From positions 124,001 through 188,000 of the forward strand of contig JBGCEJ010000013.1 in NCBI GenBank assembly GCA_045106235.1: a DNA stretch of 64,000 nucleotides. Reading direction: 5' to 3'. The translations under genes were made by a program, and so were the position numbers. Source of the DNA: UBA4427 sp045106235. Lineage in GTDB: Bacteria > Myxococcota_A > UBA9160 > UBA4427. A model generated the notes under the pieces. It saw only the letters and a program-made list of their open reading frames with translations. It ran no database searches and was not told the origin of the DNA. Of the stretch, positions 16,444 through 26,250 are shown in pieces. Numbering within the stretch: the first letter of the stretch is position 1; every line of letters starts with the position of its first letter.

Positions 16444-17451
16444 ATGTCTGTTCGCATCGGCGTGGGCCTCGGCCTCGGCGGCTTCCCCTTCGACTCAATC
16501 CACGCGTTTCGGAAATGGCTGGATGCTTGCGAAGACTCTGCCATCGACTCGATCTGGCAATCGGATCGGGTCGTTTCCAGAGAGCCTGCGCTCGAACCCA
16601 TGACCCTCTTGTCTGTCGTCGCAGGCGCGACCCAGCGCCTGAAGTTCGGCACAAACGCCGTCGTCCTCCCCTTTCGAGACCCCGTGACCTTCGCGCGCCA
16701 ATGCGCCACGCTGGACTTCCTGAGCGATGGCCGCTTTCTCCCCGCTGTCGCGATCGGCCGGGGCGATGCCCCCGAATGGGAAGCAACGGGCCGCAGCCCG
16801 AAAGGTCGTGGGAAACGCGCAGACGAAGCCCTCGAAGTGATGACGCGCCTTTGGGCCGGGGAATCCGTCGACTTCGAAGGAGAGTTCTTCTCGCTCAAGG
16901 GCGCCACAATCGCGCCTCGCCCAAAGCAGCAGCCCCTCCCTCTCTGGCTCGGAGGCTCCTCAGCCGCCGCCATCCGGCGAACGGCCCGCTACGGAAACGG
17001 CTGGCTCGCGCCGCTCCAATCCCCCGCCGAAGCCGCCGAGACCGTGCAGGCAATTCGTGAGGAAGGGCAGAGAATCGGTAAGCCGATTCCGGACGACCAC
17101 TACGGCGCGACGATTCTCTTCCGAATCGAAGCAGGCGCAGGCGGGAAAGCTGCTCACACAAGCGACTCCGTCTCGAAAGGCGCGCCGATTTCCAAAGGCG
17201 CGCCGCTACCCAAAGGCGCGCCGCTCACCAAAGGCGCGCCGCTTTCCAAAGGCGCGCCGCCTGCCATGCGCGCGCGCCTCGAAGCCGTGCAAGCGATTGG
17301 CGATGCAGGTGACGTTCTCGATCGTTTAAAGGCCTTCAGAGCCGGGGGCGTCACCAAATTCATCGCAATTCCCCTCGCGAAATCCGCGGAGGACATGATC
17401 GAACAATGCCGCCTGCTCGACGCAGAAGTCCTCCCTCACGCCAACGACTAG
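16444..17451 (+). CDS. LLM-class (luciferase-like) F420/FMN oxidoreductase with tandem-repeat insert
   Basis: A 335-residue TIM-barrel flavin/F420-dependent oxidoreductase. Typical segments are IDSIWQSDRVVSREPALEPM, LKFGTNAVVLPFRDPVTFARQ, LDFLSDGRFLPAVAIG and RPKQQPLPLWLGGSS. At residues 244-273, between the barrel core and the final helices, lies a five-fold SKGAPL-type hexapeptide repeat encoded by an 18-bp DNA repeat. The frame stays open through the repeat, and the C-terminal part (VLDRLKAFRAGGVTKFIAIP) is intact. The stop TAG overlaps the stop of the convergent arsC in the palindrome CTAG. Its substrate is unknown. Confidence 0.9.
   Translation: MSVRIGVGLGLGGFPFDSIHAFRKWLDACEDSAIDSIWQSDRVVSREPALEPMTLLSVVAGATQRLKFGTNAVVLPFRDPVTFARQCATLDFLSDGRFLPAVAIGRGDAPEWEATGRSPKGRGKRADEALEVMTRLWAGESVDFEGEFFSLKGATIAPRPKQQPLPLWLGGSSAAAIRRTARYGNGWLAPLQSPAEAAETVQAIREEGQRIGKPIPDDHYGATILFRIEAGAGGKAAHTSDSVSKGAPISKGAPLPKGAPLTKGAPLSKGAPPAMRARLEAVQAIGDAGDVLDRLKAFRAGGVTKFIAIPLAKSAEDMIEQCRLLDAEVLPHAND
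17173..17262. repeat. Five 18-bp in-frame tandem repeats centred on GGCGCGCC
   Basis: Five consecutive 18-bp units of the form TCCAAAGGCGCGCCGCTN. Every unit keeps the palindrome AAAGGCGCGCC exactly, and only the first codon and the last codon vary. Translation: SKGAPI, SKGAPL, PKGAPL, TKGAPL, SKGAPP. The insertion preserves the reading frame of the oxidoreductase. Confidence 0.97.
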
Positions 17452-17816
17452 TCGAGCAGAGCCAGCACGTCTTCCGGTGGGCGCCCAATTGCTGCTCGAT
17501 CCCCCCGGATCACAACCGGACGCTCCATCACGATTGGACTCGCCACCATCAGAGAGAAGATCTCCTCGGCCGATGCATCCGCGCCCAAGCCCGAAGCCTT
17601 GAACTCGTCCTGCTTTGTTCGCGCGAAATCGATGGCGGATTTGCCCAGGCGCGTCCCAAGATCGGCCAGCTCGGCTTTCGTCAGTGGATCATCGAGGTAC
17701 AAACGCGTCTCGAAGGCGACGCCGCGCTCCTCAAGCAGAGCGTGTGTCGCCCGACTTTTCGAGCATTTCGGGTTATGAAGCAAAAGAATGGCATCGGACG
17801 AATTCGGTAAACCCAC
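17448..17816 (-). CDS. arsC: ArsC/Spx-family arsenate reductase (glutaredoxin type)
   Basis: 122 residues with the thioredoxin-like ArsC fold. The active-site Cys is in LLHNPKCSKSRATHALLEER (C17). The C-terminal SPIVMERPVVIRGDRAAIGR segment carries the anion-binding Arg cluster of glutaredoxin-linked ArsC proteins. It reduces As(V) to As(III) with glutathione/glutaredoxin; the GST nearby is consistent with a glutathione-based cell. I chose the GTG at 17816 because GAGGAGAACATT precedes it; an upstream GTG at 17849 has no site. It lies 8.6 kb from acr3, outside the main operon. YfgD-like paralogues that do not act on arsenate are the alternative. Confidence 0.85.
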   Translation of the reverse strand: MGLPNSSDAILLLHNPKCSKSRATHALLEERGVAFETRLYLDDPLTKAELADLGTRLGKSAIDFARTKQDEFKASGLGADASAEEIFSLMVASPIVMERPVVIRGDRAAIGRPPEDVLALLD

Positions 17817-17965
17817 AATGTTCTCCTCGCGTGCCCCAAGGACTCGCACTCGCAGGCGTAAAAGACTAGAGATTTAGCTTCCGGCGGGCGAGTCTTTTGC
17901 CGAATCGGAACCAAAGGAGAAGCCACCGCATCAGGCTCTCCACGCAATCAGGGAGGATAGGGAAC

Positions 17966-18496
17966 GTGTCGCTGCTTCGTTTTTTGGGACTTGGGGATCG
18001 TACGGGCGGACGGGAAAGCGAACCCACCAGTCTCGCCGCGCTCGGCAGCCAGCTCGAAGAGCTCCCCGCCGAGGATTCTCGGTTCATCGCTGCCTTCGCC
18101 TACCTCCTCGCCCGCATCGCCGGAGCGGATCTCCGCATCGAAGATGAGGAGCGAGCAACAATGGTCGAGCGCCTCTCCGCTTTCGCTGAGGTGGGGCCGG
18201 ATCGCGCCGGACTCCTCGCCGATGCCGCGATTCAACTCGCCGATGCCAACAGCGCAAGCGATGACCATCTCGTGGCCCGGGCGTTTCGCGATATGAGCGA
18301 TGAGAGGAGTCGACTCAGCCTGCTTCGATGTCTCTACGCCGTCGCCGCAGCGGACGATCTGATCACCACCGCCGAAGACAATGAAATTTTCGAGATCGCG
18401 ACAGAGATCGGTGTCAATCGAACCGACGTGATTGCTTTGCGCGCGGCACATCGAGCCCAGCTCGGAACACTGAAAACACTTCCCGGAGAGCGTTGA
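17966..18496 (+). CDS. TerB-like tellurite-resistance-family protein
   Basis: About 176 residues from a GTG at 17966, preceded by GGGAGGATAGGGAAC; the frame is open 69 bp further without a better site. The protein is all-helical with the TerB repeat pattern: an acidic AxxAYLLARIAGADLRIEDEE segment and a second RCLYAVAAADDLITTAEDNE segment. The Asp/Glu-rich loops resemble the metal-binding loops of TerB. Similar stand-alone TerB proteins are widespread and most have no proven tellurite role. No other ter gene is nearby. Confidence 0.8.
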   Translation: MSLLRFLGLGDRTGGRESEPTSLAALGSQLEELPAEDSRFIAAFAYLLARIAGADLRIEDEERATMVERLSAFAEVGPDRAGLLADAAIQLADANSASDDHLVARAFRDMSDERSRLSLLRCLYAVAAADDLITTAEDNEIFEIATEIGVNRTDVIALRAAHRAQLGTLKTLPGER

Positions 18497-18537
18497 TCCG
18501 CTACGCTCGCGCCGCTGACACATACGTTTACACAGAC

Positions 18538-18551
18538 GGATCGATCGATCC
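18538..18551. promoter_or_regulatory. 14-bp perfect palindrome before the histone-like gene
   Basis: GGATCGATCGATCC is fully self-complementary and lies 24 bp upstream of the start codon, just before the AAAGGAG ribosome-binding site. It also contains overlapping GATC sites. It could be an operator or an RNA hairpin near the ribosome-binding site. Confidence 0.4.
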
Positions 18552-18574
18552 CTTCTGTCAAAAGGAGATGCCCC

Positions 18575-19099
18575 ATGGCTGCACGCAAGAAGGCCAAGAC
18601 CAAGAAGAAGGCCGCAAAGAAGAAGACGGCAAAGAAAAAAGCCGCCAAGAAGAGCCCTAAGAAGAAGGCTGGCAAAAAGAAGGCGGCCAAGAAGAAGGCT
18701 TCAAAGAAGAAAGCCGCCAAGAAGTCGACGAAGAAGAAGAAGTCGGCGAAGAAAAAGGCCGCCGCTAAAAAGAAGAGCGCAAAGAAGAAGGCGAAGACCG
18801 GCGCAAAGAAGGCCAAGAAGAAAGCCGTGAAAGCCAAGGCGAAGCCCAAGGCCAAAGCGAAGGCAAAGAGCAAGGCGAAGCCGAAGAAGGCGAAGCCCGC
18901 ACCGAAGGTGAAGGCCGTCGCCAAGCCGCGCCCCAAGAACGAGCCCGCCAGCTCCGGCGAACTCGTGCGCACCCGCCCCGCCGGCATCTCCAAGCGGCTC
19001 CTCAGCGACTCGGCCACAAGCGGCGGCGAATCCGCCTCCCAAGGCATCAGCCACACCAACCCCGCAAGAGCCGCCATGCTCAAGCGACTCATGCGTTAG
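18575..19099 (+). CDS. Histone H1-like Lys/Ala-rich DNA-binding protein
   Basis: 174 residues. Positions 1 to about 120 are almost only Lys and Ala in AAKKK/KKKAAKK repeats, like eukaryotic H1 tails, chlamydial Hc1 and the Lys-rich HU tails of Myxococcota and Actinobacteria. Such tails bind and condense DNA through charge. The last about 50 residues are different (SGELVRTRPAGISKRLLSDS to the end ARAAMLKRLMR) and may be a small folded or interaction segment. It has a strong AAAGGAG site and its own terminator downstream, so it is a monocistron and probably well expressed. Low-complexity composition prevents a firm family assignment. Confidence 0.85.
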   Translation: MAARKKAKTKKKAAKKKTAKKKAAKKSPKKKAGKKKAAKKKASKKKAAKKSTKKKKSAKKKAAAKKKSAKKKAKTGAKKAKKKAVKAKAKPKAKAKAKSKAKPKKAKPAPKVKAVAKPRPKNEPASSGELVRTRPAGISKRLLSDSATSGGESASQGISHTNPARAAMLKRLMR

Positions 19100-19204
19100 C
19101 TAACGCGAAGGCCGCCGGCGCTTCCGCCAAACCGCCGGCGCCAGCCGGCCAGGCGCGAAGCGCCGCCACAACACCGGCCACAACACCGCCCAAACGCCCG
19201 AAAC

Positions 19205-19245
19205 AAAAAACGCCCCCCGAAGCCAAGCTCCGGGGGGCGTTTCTC
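19205..19245. terminator. Strong bidirectional-looking intrinsic terminator
   Basis: The 12-bp stem AAACGCCCCCCG / CGGGGGGCGTTT has an 11-nt loop, with A-rich sequence before it (GAAACAAAAAA) and TTTCTC after it. It ends the histone-like gene on the plus strand, and could also act on minus-strand transcripts of fusA. Confidence 0.85.
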
Positions 19246-19327
19246 ATCAACTCACTCGATCTCTTCTAGCCACGAAGGCGACGAATGCCCCGCTCTGCCA
19301 GAACGGGAGCGCCGTGCGCGGGCCGTG

Positions 19328-19374
19328 CTTGGGTGAAATAAAGCGCAGGCCGAAGGCCGAGCCATTCACCCAAG
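19328..19374. other. 10-bp inverted repeat with structured loop, 3' of fusA
   Basis: CTTGGGTGAA (19328-19337) is perfectly complementary to TTCACCCAAG (19365-19374). The 27-nt loop contains AGGCCGAAGGCCGAGCC, which can fold further. It lies 38 bp beyond the fusA stop and could be a 3'-UTR structure or a small RNA. No poly-T follows on either strand. Confidence 0.4.
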
Positions 19375-19411
19375 TGCGTCACGCGCGCGCCGCGGCGATC
19401 AAGCACATCAA

Positions 19412-21517
<2,106 letters not shown>

Positions 21518-22110
21518 TATCTCTACCTCTGAGCCTTCTCTGAGCCACGCCTAAGCCCCGCTTGGGCATTCGCTGGCTTCGTTCTCTTGGACCTGTCTAA
21601 AAACCGAGCCGGATTGGCGGGCGTTCGGCAGGTCTTGACTGCCGCTTGCAGTCGAATTTTCTGGGCGACCGATCGCACTCTTTGGGTCTGTCGATCGAGT
21701 TTTGCTTCGATCGCCGGAGCGGGTTTGACCTGATCCGCGCCGAAGCGCTGTCGTCAATCCGCGTCATCAAGAAGTGCTGTTTTTCTGGGATTCGGGGCCC
21801 GCGCTGAACGCGGTGTCCCGAGCCTTTCAGGGCGCGCAAATTAGCGAGATTGCGAAGGAAAATCGAGCCCCGACGCGGGATCCGACGCGGTCTCGAGGAA
21901 TACGCACCCCGAGGGGACAGGCATGGCCGCGTGACTCCGCCTGGTCCGCTGAATTCGCGGGCTCAGGCTCGGCTGAGTCGGGCCGGAGCCAACCGACCGC
22001 TGGCAGCAGATTTTACGCGATACATTCGGACGCCCCTCTCACACGCTGACTTCAAAGCGATCCCCGCTGGTTGGGCACCTGCTCCCACCCACCCTCAGGA
22101 ACAGAATCCA
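21518..22110. other. Intergenic region between divergent fusA and esterase genes
   Basis: 593 bp. The frame of the downstream esterase is open back to 21850, but the peptide is Arg/Pro-rich, lacks family similarity and has no good start. I see only small GC-rich symmetric stretches (for example around 21788-21835, GGGGCCCGCGC) and GATCGAGTTTTGCTTCGATC at 21695-21714, an 8-bp stem (GATCGAAG-like) that might structure the fusA leader. No RNA gene recognised. Confidence 0.5.
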
Positions 22111-23334
22111 TTGAGCAACTCGAAAACGAAGCAAGAGGCCAAGCCGGTCCTCATCGGCGGAGACTGCGACCCTGCTTTTAGGGATGTCCGGGAGGCTTTT
22201 GCCGAAAACCTCGCCCTCCGCGACGAGGTCGGCGGGGCCGTCTGCATCCTGTTGAACGGCCGAATCGTCGTCGACCTTTGGGGCGGTCACACCGACCAAA
22301 GCCGCACCACCCCCTGGCAACCCAACACACTCGTGAACGCATACTCCGTGGGCAAGGGCATCACGGCGATCCTACTTTTGGGGCAAATCGAGCGCGGCAT
22401 CCTCGATCTAGACTCTCCCGTATCCGAGGTCTGGCCGGAATTCGCCGCGGGTGGCAAAGACGGGGTCACGCTGCGCCATCTCTTGGCTCATCGCGGCGGC
22501 TTGCCCGGCGTCCGGCGTGCCCTGCACGCCGAGGCCATGTTCAGCTGGGAAACGATGTCCGCGGCCCTCGCGGAACAAGAGCCCTATTGGTCGCCTAACA
22601 CAGACCACGGATATCACGTCAACACGTTCGGCTTTCTCGTTGGTGAGCCCCTTGTTCGAAAAGTCGGGCAACCCTTCTCGCAGATTTTACAGGAGCGCCT
22701 TGCGCGACCGCTCCAGGCCGATTTTCACATCGGGCTCCCCGTCAGCGAGCACCCTCGCGTCGCGTCGATCGTGGAGCCTGAAAGAGCCCCAATCACAGAC
22801 GCCAAAGCCGGAGTGAAGTCGCATATGGGGACCGGCGATGCTGAAACGGATGAGATGCTGGCGGGCGTCTACTTCAATCCGGTTGGCCTCTCGGGCTTCG
22901 GTGTCGTCAACACGCCGGATTGGCGAAGCTGTTCGATCCCCTCCACGAATAGCCACGCGACAGCCCGAAGTGTTGCAACGATCTACGATGCCTTCATGCG
23001 CCTTCCCCCAAGCCAGGGCGGAATCGTCGGAGAGACGCTCCGCGAAGAAGCGACGTCCACCCAGTCAGAAGGGATCGACCGCGTACTGGGGAAGCCCTCG
23101 CGCTTCGGCCTCGGCTTCCAGCTTTCTCAAGAAACCCGTCCCCTCGGCGCGACCGGCGCGGGCTACGGGCATTACGGCTATGGCGGCACCTTGGGCTTCG
23201 CCGACCCCGAATCAGGCCTCTGCTTCGCCTACCTCATGAATCGCCCGGGCCAGCGCTGGCAAACGCCACGTACGAATGCGCTCGTCGAAGCCGCCTATGC
23301 CGCGCTCGGCGCAAGTCCCAAGATCAGCTCGTAA
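22111..23334 (+). CDS. Beta-lactamase-fold serine hydrolase (EstB-type family VIII esterase)
   Basis: 407 residues from a TTG at 22111 (AGGA upstream). The serine beta-lactamase/DD-peptidase fold is shown by the SxxK motif NAYSVGKGITAILLL (S79, K82), the second motif Tyr in DHGYHVNTFGFL (about residue 170), LRHLLAHRGGLPGV between them and a late GYGHYGYGGTLGFAD that replaces the KTG strand. These features fit class C-like esterases and D-aminopeptidase-like carboxylesterases. No signal peptide is present, so a cytosolic esterase acting on short acyl or xenobiotic esters is more likely than antibiotic resistance. The last 11 bp overlap the convergent small gene. Confidence 0.88.
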   Translation: MSNSKTKQEAKPVLIGGDCDPAFRDVREAFAENLALRDEVGGAVCILLNGRIVVDLWGGHTDQSRTTPWQPNTLVNAYSVGKGITAILLLGQIERGILDLDSPVSEVWPEFAAGGKDGVTLRHLLAHRGGLPGVRRALHAEAMFSWETMSAALAEQEPYWSPNTDHGYHVNTFGFLVGEPLVRKVGQPFSQILQERLARPLQADFHIGLPVSEHPRVASIVEPERAPITDAKAGVKSHMGTGDAETDEMLAGVYFNPVGLSGFGVVNTPDWRSCSIPSTNSHATARSVATIYDAFMRLPPSQGGIVGETLREEATSTQSEGIDRVLGKPSRFGLGFQLSQETRPLGATGAGYGHYGYGGTLGFADPESGLCFAYLMNRPGQRWQTPRTNALVEAAYAALGASPKISS

Positions 23335-23629
23335 ACCGTCGAAAGACGGCGTCTGGCGTTTCTTGCGTGTCTCCGGCAGCGGGTGCTTTCGCTAATCCTT
23401 CGATCAATCTGCGAACCACGTTCTCCGCATCATCAATCCCGCGCGCGACCAACTCCTCCGGAAGCAGCTTTTCGAGAACGACCCCAAGATCCGACGCTGA
23501 GACGTTCCGCGCATCAAAGCCCGCCTTCTTCAGGATAATCCGGAGCGTGCCGCGACTCTCCAACCGGCTGAGATCCGTGAGATCATCGAGCCGGTCCGCC
23601 GCCATATCAAAAAGGGAGGGCTGACTCAT
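23324..23629 (-). CDS. Hypothetical protein, 101 residues
   Basis: A small soluble helical protein starting MSQPSLFDMAADRLDDLTDL, with the central segment RIILKKAGFDARNVSASDLG. I recognise no family. Its ATG overlaps the stop of the upstream 7-TM gene (ATGA), so the two are translationally coupled and probably work together, for instance as a membrane protein and a cytosolic partner. Its 3' end overlaps that of the convergent esterase by 11 bp. Confidence 0.65.
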   Translation of the reverse strand: MSQPSLFDMAADRLDDLTDLSRLESRGTLRIILKKAGFDARNVSASDLGVVLEKLLPEELVARGIDDAENVVRRLIEGLAKAPAAGDTQETPDAVFRRFTS

Positions 23630-24399
23630 GCAGCGCCCGCTGACTCTTCGTTCGCGCCAACACCGGCTGAGTCCGCAGCCATAGCCCGCTTCGGGAAAAA
23701 TGCCTGATGAATCGCAGCGGCTGTCACAAAGCCTAACAGCGATGAGGCAACCGCAAGCACCTCTCCAGGGATCCCCATCCCTCCAAATGCCTTATCGACG
23801 AGCACCACAACCCAGACCATGAAGCAGGAGGACATGCAGACGCCCCAATGCCAAAATCGATTCGCCAGCGCCTCGTCTGCAAGTCCAATTGCAACGCGGC
23901 GATTCATCATTCCGTAGTAGGCGAAGGATTCCCATGAAGCCCAGCCATAGGCGACCATCCGGGAAAAGACGCTAAGGATCGCGAAGGGACCAAACTTGGC
24001 AGCGACACCGAGGAGCGGCTCTCCAGCCTCACGCGTCAGGATATCCCCAACGGTGCCCACCAAGAGTGCACCCGTACAGAGCGCAAAGAGCAGCTTGCCC
24101 CAGATCGCTTTGCGCCGAAAAACGAGCCAGACGAAGAGGTAAAGCGCACCGTATCCCACGGCGCTTAACATGATCGAAATACACCTAATCAGATGCGCGA
24201 CTTCTACAGAAAGGCCCGGAATCGCTTCCGCCCCAATCGCCAGAGCAAGCCCGAGCCCCCCGGACAAAAACAGCGATGCGCCCACGAGCGTTTCAGGAAG
24301 CTGATTGGTCCGCCTGGCCAGCAGCAATAAGCGAAGCCCGACCCAAAGGCTCACCAACATGAAACAGCTCAGGCCTGCGAGTCCAATAATTGCAATCAT
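23626..24399 (-). CDS. Seven-span membrane protein of unknown function
   Basis: 257 residues with seven predicted membrane helices and short loops; the longest soluble piece is the C-terminal Ala/Glu tail. Features include LARRTNQLPETLVGASLFLSGG after span 1 and GWASWESFAYYGMMNRR in the middle. The seven-span layout with an RRTNQLPE loop recalls uncharacterised 7-TM families related to diverse intracellular-signalling 7TM proteins. There is no conserved Lys in the last span, which argues against a rhodopsin. It is coupled to the small downstream gene by ATGA. Confidence 0.7.
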   Translation of the reverse strand: MIAIIGLAGLSCFMLVSLWVGLRLLLLARRTNQLPETLVGASLFLSGGLGLALAIGAEAIPGLSVEVAHLIRCISIMLSAVGYGALYLFVWLVFRRKAIWGKLLFALCTGALLVGTVGDILTREAGEPLLGVAAKFGPFAILSVFSRMVAYGWASWESFAYYGMMNRRVAIGLADEALANRFWHWGVCMSSCFMVWVVVLVDKAFGGMGIPGEVLAVASSLLGFVTAAAIHQAFFPKRAMAADSAGVGANEESAGAA

Positions 24400-24617
24400 C
24401 GTAATCTGCTCCCATCGCTAGGCAGAGGAGCCCTAACGCGGGGTTTTTATCGGCAAAACTAAGGATTCAGTGATGATGCAATCTGAACCATCTTGTTCGA
24501 CGCGCGGTCTAGGACTCCGCATCTGCCGAGCCTCTGGAGAGCCCCCTGGCGAGCGCATTTCGGGTGCTTTTAACCCCAATGGAGTCGATCGAGGGGCAGT
24601 CACCTGATCGGAGCGAC

Positions 24618-25367
24618 TTAGATCGGGACCTCGGAACGGTCCCCCACCTCCCCTTGCCGCGTGGCCGGATTTCCGACCGCGAGAGTATGAGGCGGGAGGG
24701 AGCGGCTCACGAGAGAGCGCGCCCCGACGACACTCTGCTCCCCGATCTCGACGCCTCGGAGAACAGTGCAATCCGCTGCGACCCAACAATGATCGCCGAT
24801 CGTCACGCCCTCGATCCGTTCCTTCTTGACCGCATCGAGATCATGCTGATCCGCGTCGAAAACCCGAGACCCTGGACCGATCCAGACCCGCTGTCCGATC
24901 TCGAGAAAATCCTTCGAGCTGAGATGGCAGCCGTTCAGAAAACCCTCTTTGCCGATTCGAATCCGAGCCCCCGGAAAAGCGAAAATCAGGACAGGCCCGA
25001 GGTCTGATCTCAGCCAGGTGTCCGCCCCGATTTCGACCTCGGCCCCTTCTGCGACAGAGATATGAAACCCTTGGCTCCGGCGTTCCGTGTACACCCGCGG
25101 CCCGATTCGAAGCTTCGCGCCCGGCGCGAGCGCGAAATGCGAGGAGGCCAGATTCGTACTCGCCTCAGCGTCGATTTCGAGCCCTGGATGACGGGCGTGA
25201 AGACGCCGCAATCGCCAGCGATCAAAGGCCTGAATCGTTTTAAGCCGCCAAATCGTCGCCAGAGGCGTTTTAGGCGGAGGGGGCAACGAGGGCTGCGGCG
25301 ACGCATCCGTCCCGACGGATCCCTCGGATGAAGGCTCACGTGCATCAGGAACGTCCGGCGAATCCAT
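24618..25367 (-). CDS. Hexapeptide-repeat (left-handed beta-helix) acyltransferase
   Basis: 249 residues from the ATG at 25367 (a TTG at 25373 is also in frame). After a Pro/Ser-rich N-terminus of about 45 residues and a basic segment comes a left-handed beta-helix: LAPGAKLRIGPRVY, VAEGAEVEIGADTW, IRIGKEGFLNGCHL, LEIGQRVWIGPGSR, then VTIGDHCWVAADCTVLRGVE, VEIGEQSVVGARSLV and SLPPHTLAVGNPA. The ending is the standard acetyl-CoA-site wording of maltose/galactoside/sugar O-acetyltransferases. The DADQHD segment carries the probable catalytic His. A surface-polysaccharide sugar is the likely acceptor, but no glycan genes lie beside it. Confidence 0.88.
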   Translation of the reverse strand: MDSPDVPDAREPSSEGSVGTDASPQPSLPPPPKTPLATIWRLKTIQAFDRWRLRRLHARHPGLEIDAEASTNLASSHFALAPGAKLRIGPRVYTERRSQGFHISVAEGAEVEIGADTWLRSDLGPVLIFAFPGARIRIGKEGFLNGCHLSSKDFLEIGQRVWIGPGSRVFDADQHDLDAVKKERIEGVTIGDHCWVAADCTVLRGVEIGEQSVVGARSLVSRSLPPHTLAVGNPATRQGEVGDRSEVPI

Positions 25368-25427
25368 AGTCAACGATCGATCGCCCGGGGACGTGTCGAA
25401 GTGGCAGCGCAGGTCAGCGCAGCAGGC

Positions 25428-25670
25428 CTACTGGCCCGGCGCGGACTGGCCTTCCTTGAGGCGGAAGGTGATGAAGCCATGCGTCGGATCGTACGGCGAG
25501 AGCCCTACGGTCACGCGATCGCCCGGAATCACGCGAATGCGAAATCGGCGCATCCTCCCAGACAGCTGTGCAGTCACCTGCTGTCCGTTTTCCAGAGTGA
25601 TCTGGTAGCGGCCACCGCCGAGGATCTTATCGACGCTTCCGGTCGCTTGAATTAGGTCGTCTCGAGCCAA
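25428..25670 (-). CDS. infA: Translation initiation factor IF-1
   Basis: An 80-residue S1/OB-fold protein starting from a TTG. It opens MARDDLIQATGSVDKIL, followed by the characteristic ENGQQVTAQLSGRMRRFRIR and VIPGDRVTVGLSPYDPTHGF. IF-1 binds the ribosomal A site of the 30S subunit and helps IF-2 and IF-3 during initiation. The C-terminal tail KEGQSAPGQ is slightly longer than in E. coli. It is divergent from tRNA-Ser and separate from ribosomal protein operons. Confidence 0.93.
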   Translation of the reverse strand: MARDDLIQATGSVDKILGGGRYQITLENGQQVTAQLSGRMRRFRIRVIPGDRVTVGLSPYDPTHGFITFRLKEGQSAPGQ

Positions 25671-25901
25671 AGTAAATCGGTCCTTCGTTGTTCAAATCCG
25701 GGCGCCGCGGCGCCAAGGCCATACTGGGCCTATTTCGGAGTGCGCGCAGGCTAGCACGAGGGCTGCGAGGCGGCGAACCCCACCTCCGCGGGGGCTCCGG
25801 CGGGGAACCGGCGGGGATTCAGCCTCGGGACAACCCGCAAGAAGATCCTTCCGCCGATCTATCCCCATTTTGCCCGGAGCTTGCTAGATTCGGCGCCCCG
25901 C

Positions 25902-25996
<95 letters not shown>

Positions 25997-26250
25997 CGTC
26001 TCTCCGAGCGGAGACCTTCACCGCACAGAGTCAGTTGGCTCGAAAAACACGCGATTCCAAGAGATTTTGGACCTTCGTCCCAGCCGCAGAGGAACCGGAG
26101 ACCGAGGGTTCGGGGCCTCCGTTCACGCCGCGGGGCACGTTGATCTCTATCCGCAGCATCGGCGTTTCCCCTGGCACCCCCGTTCGCCGGAGCAAAAGGG
26201 ACGCGGGCGTGGGCGCTTGACTTCGCGATCAGCTCAAGGTCAGGGAAGGG

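Larger units (their letters stand above)
19100..19411. other. Intergenic region between histone-like gene and fusA
   Basis: 312 bp. The left part is a run of GC-rich CCGGC/GCCGG inverted repeats (19110-19190), followed by the terminator at 19205-19245. The right part carries a separate 10-bp inverted repeat at 19328-19374. No open frame here looks like a gene. Confidence 0.6.
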
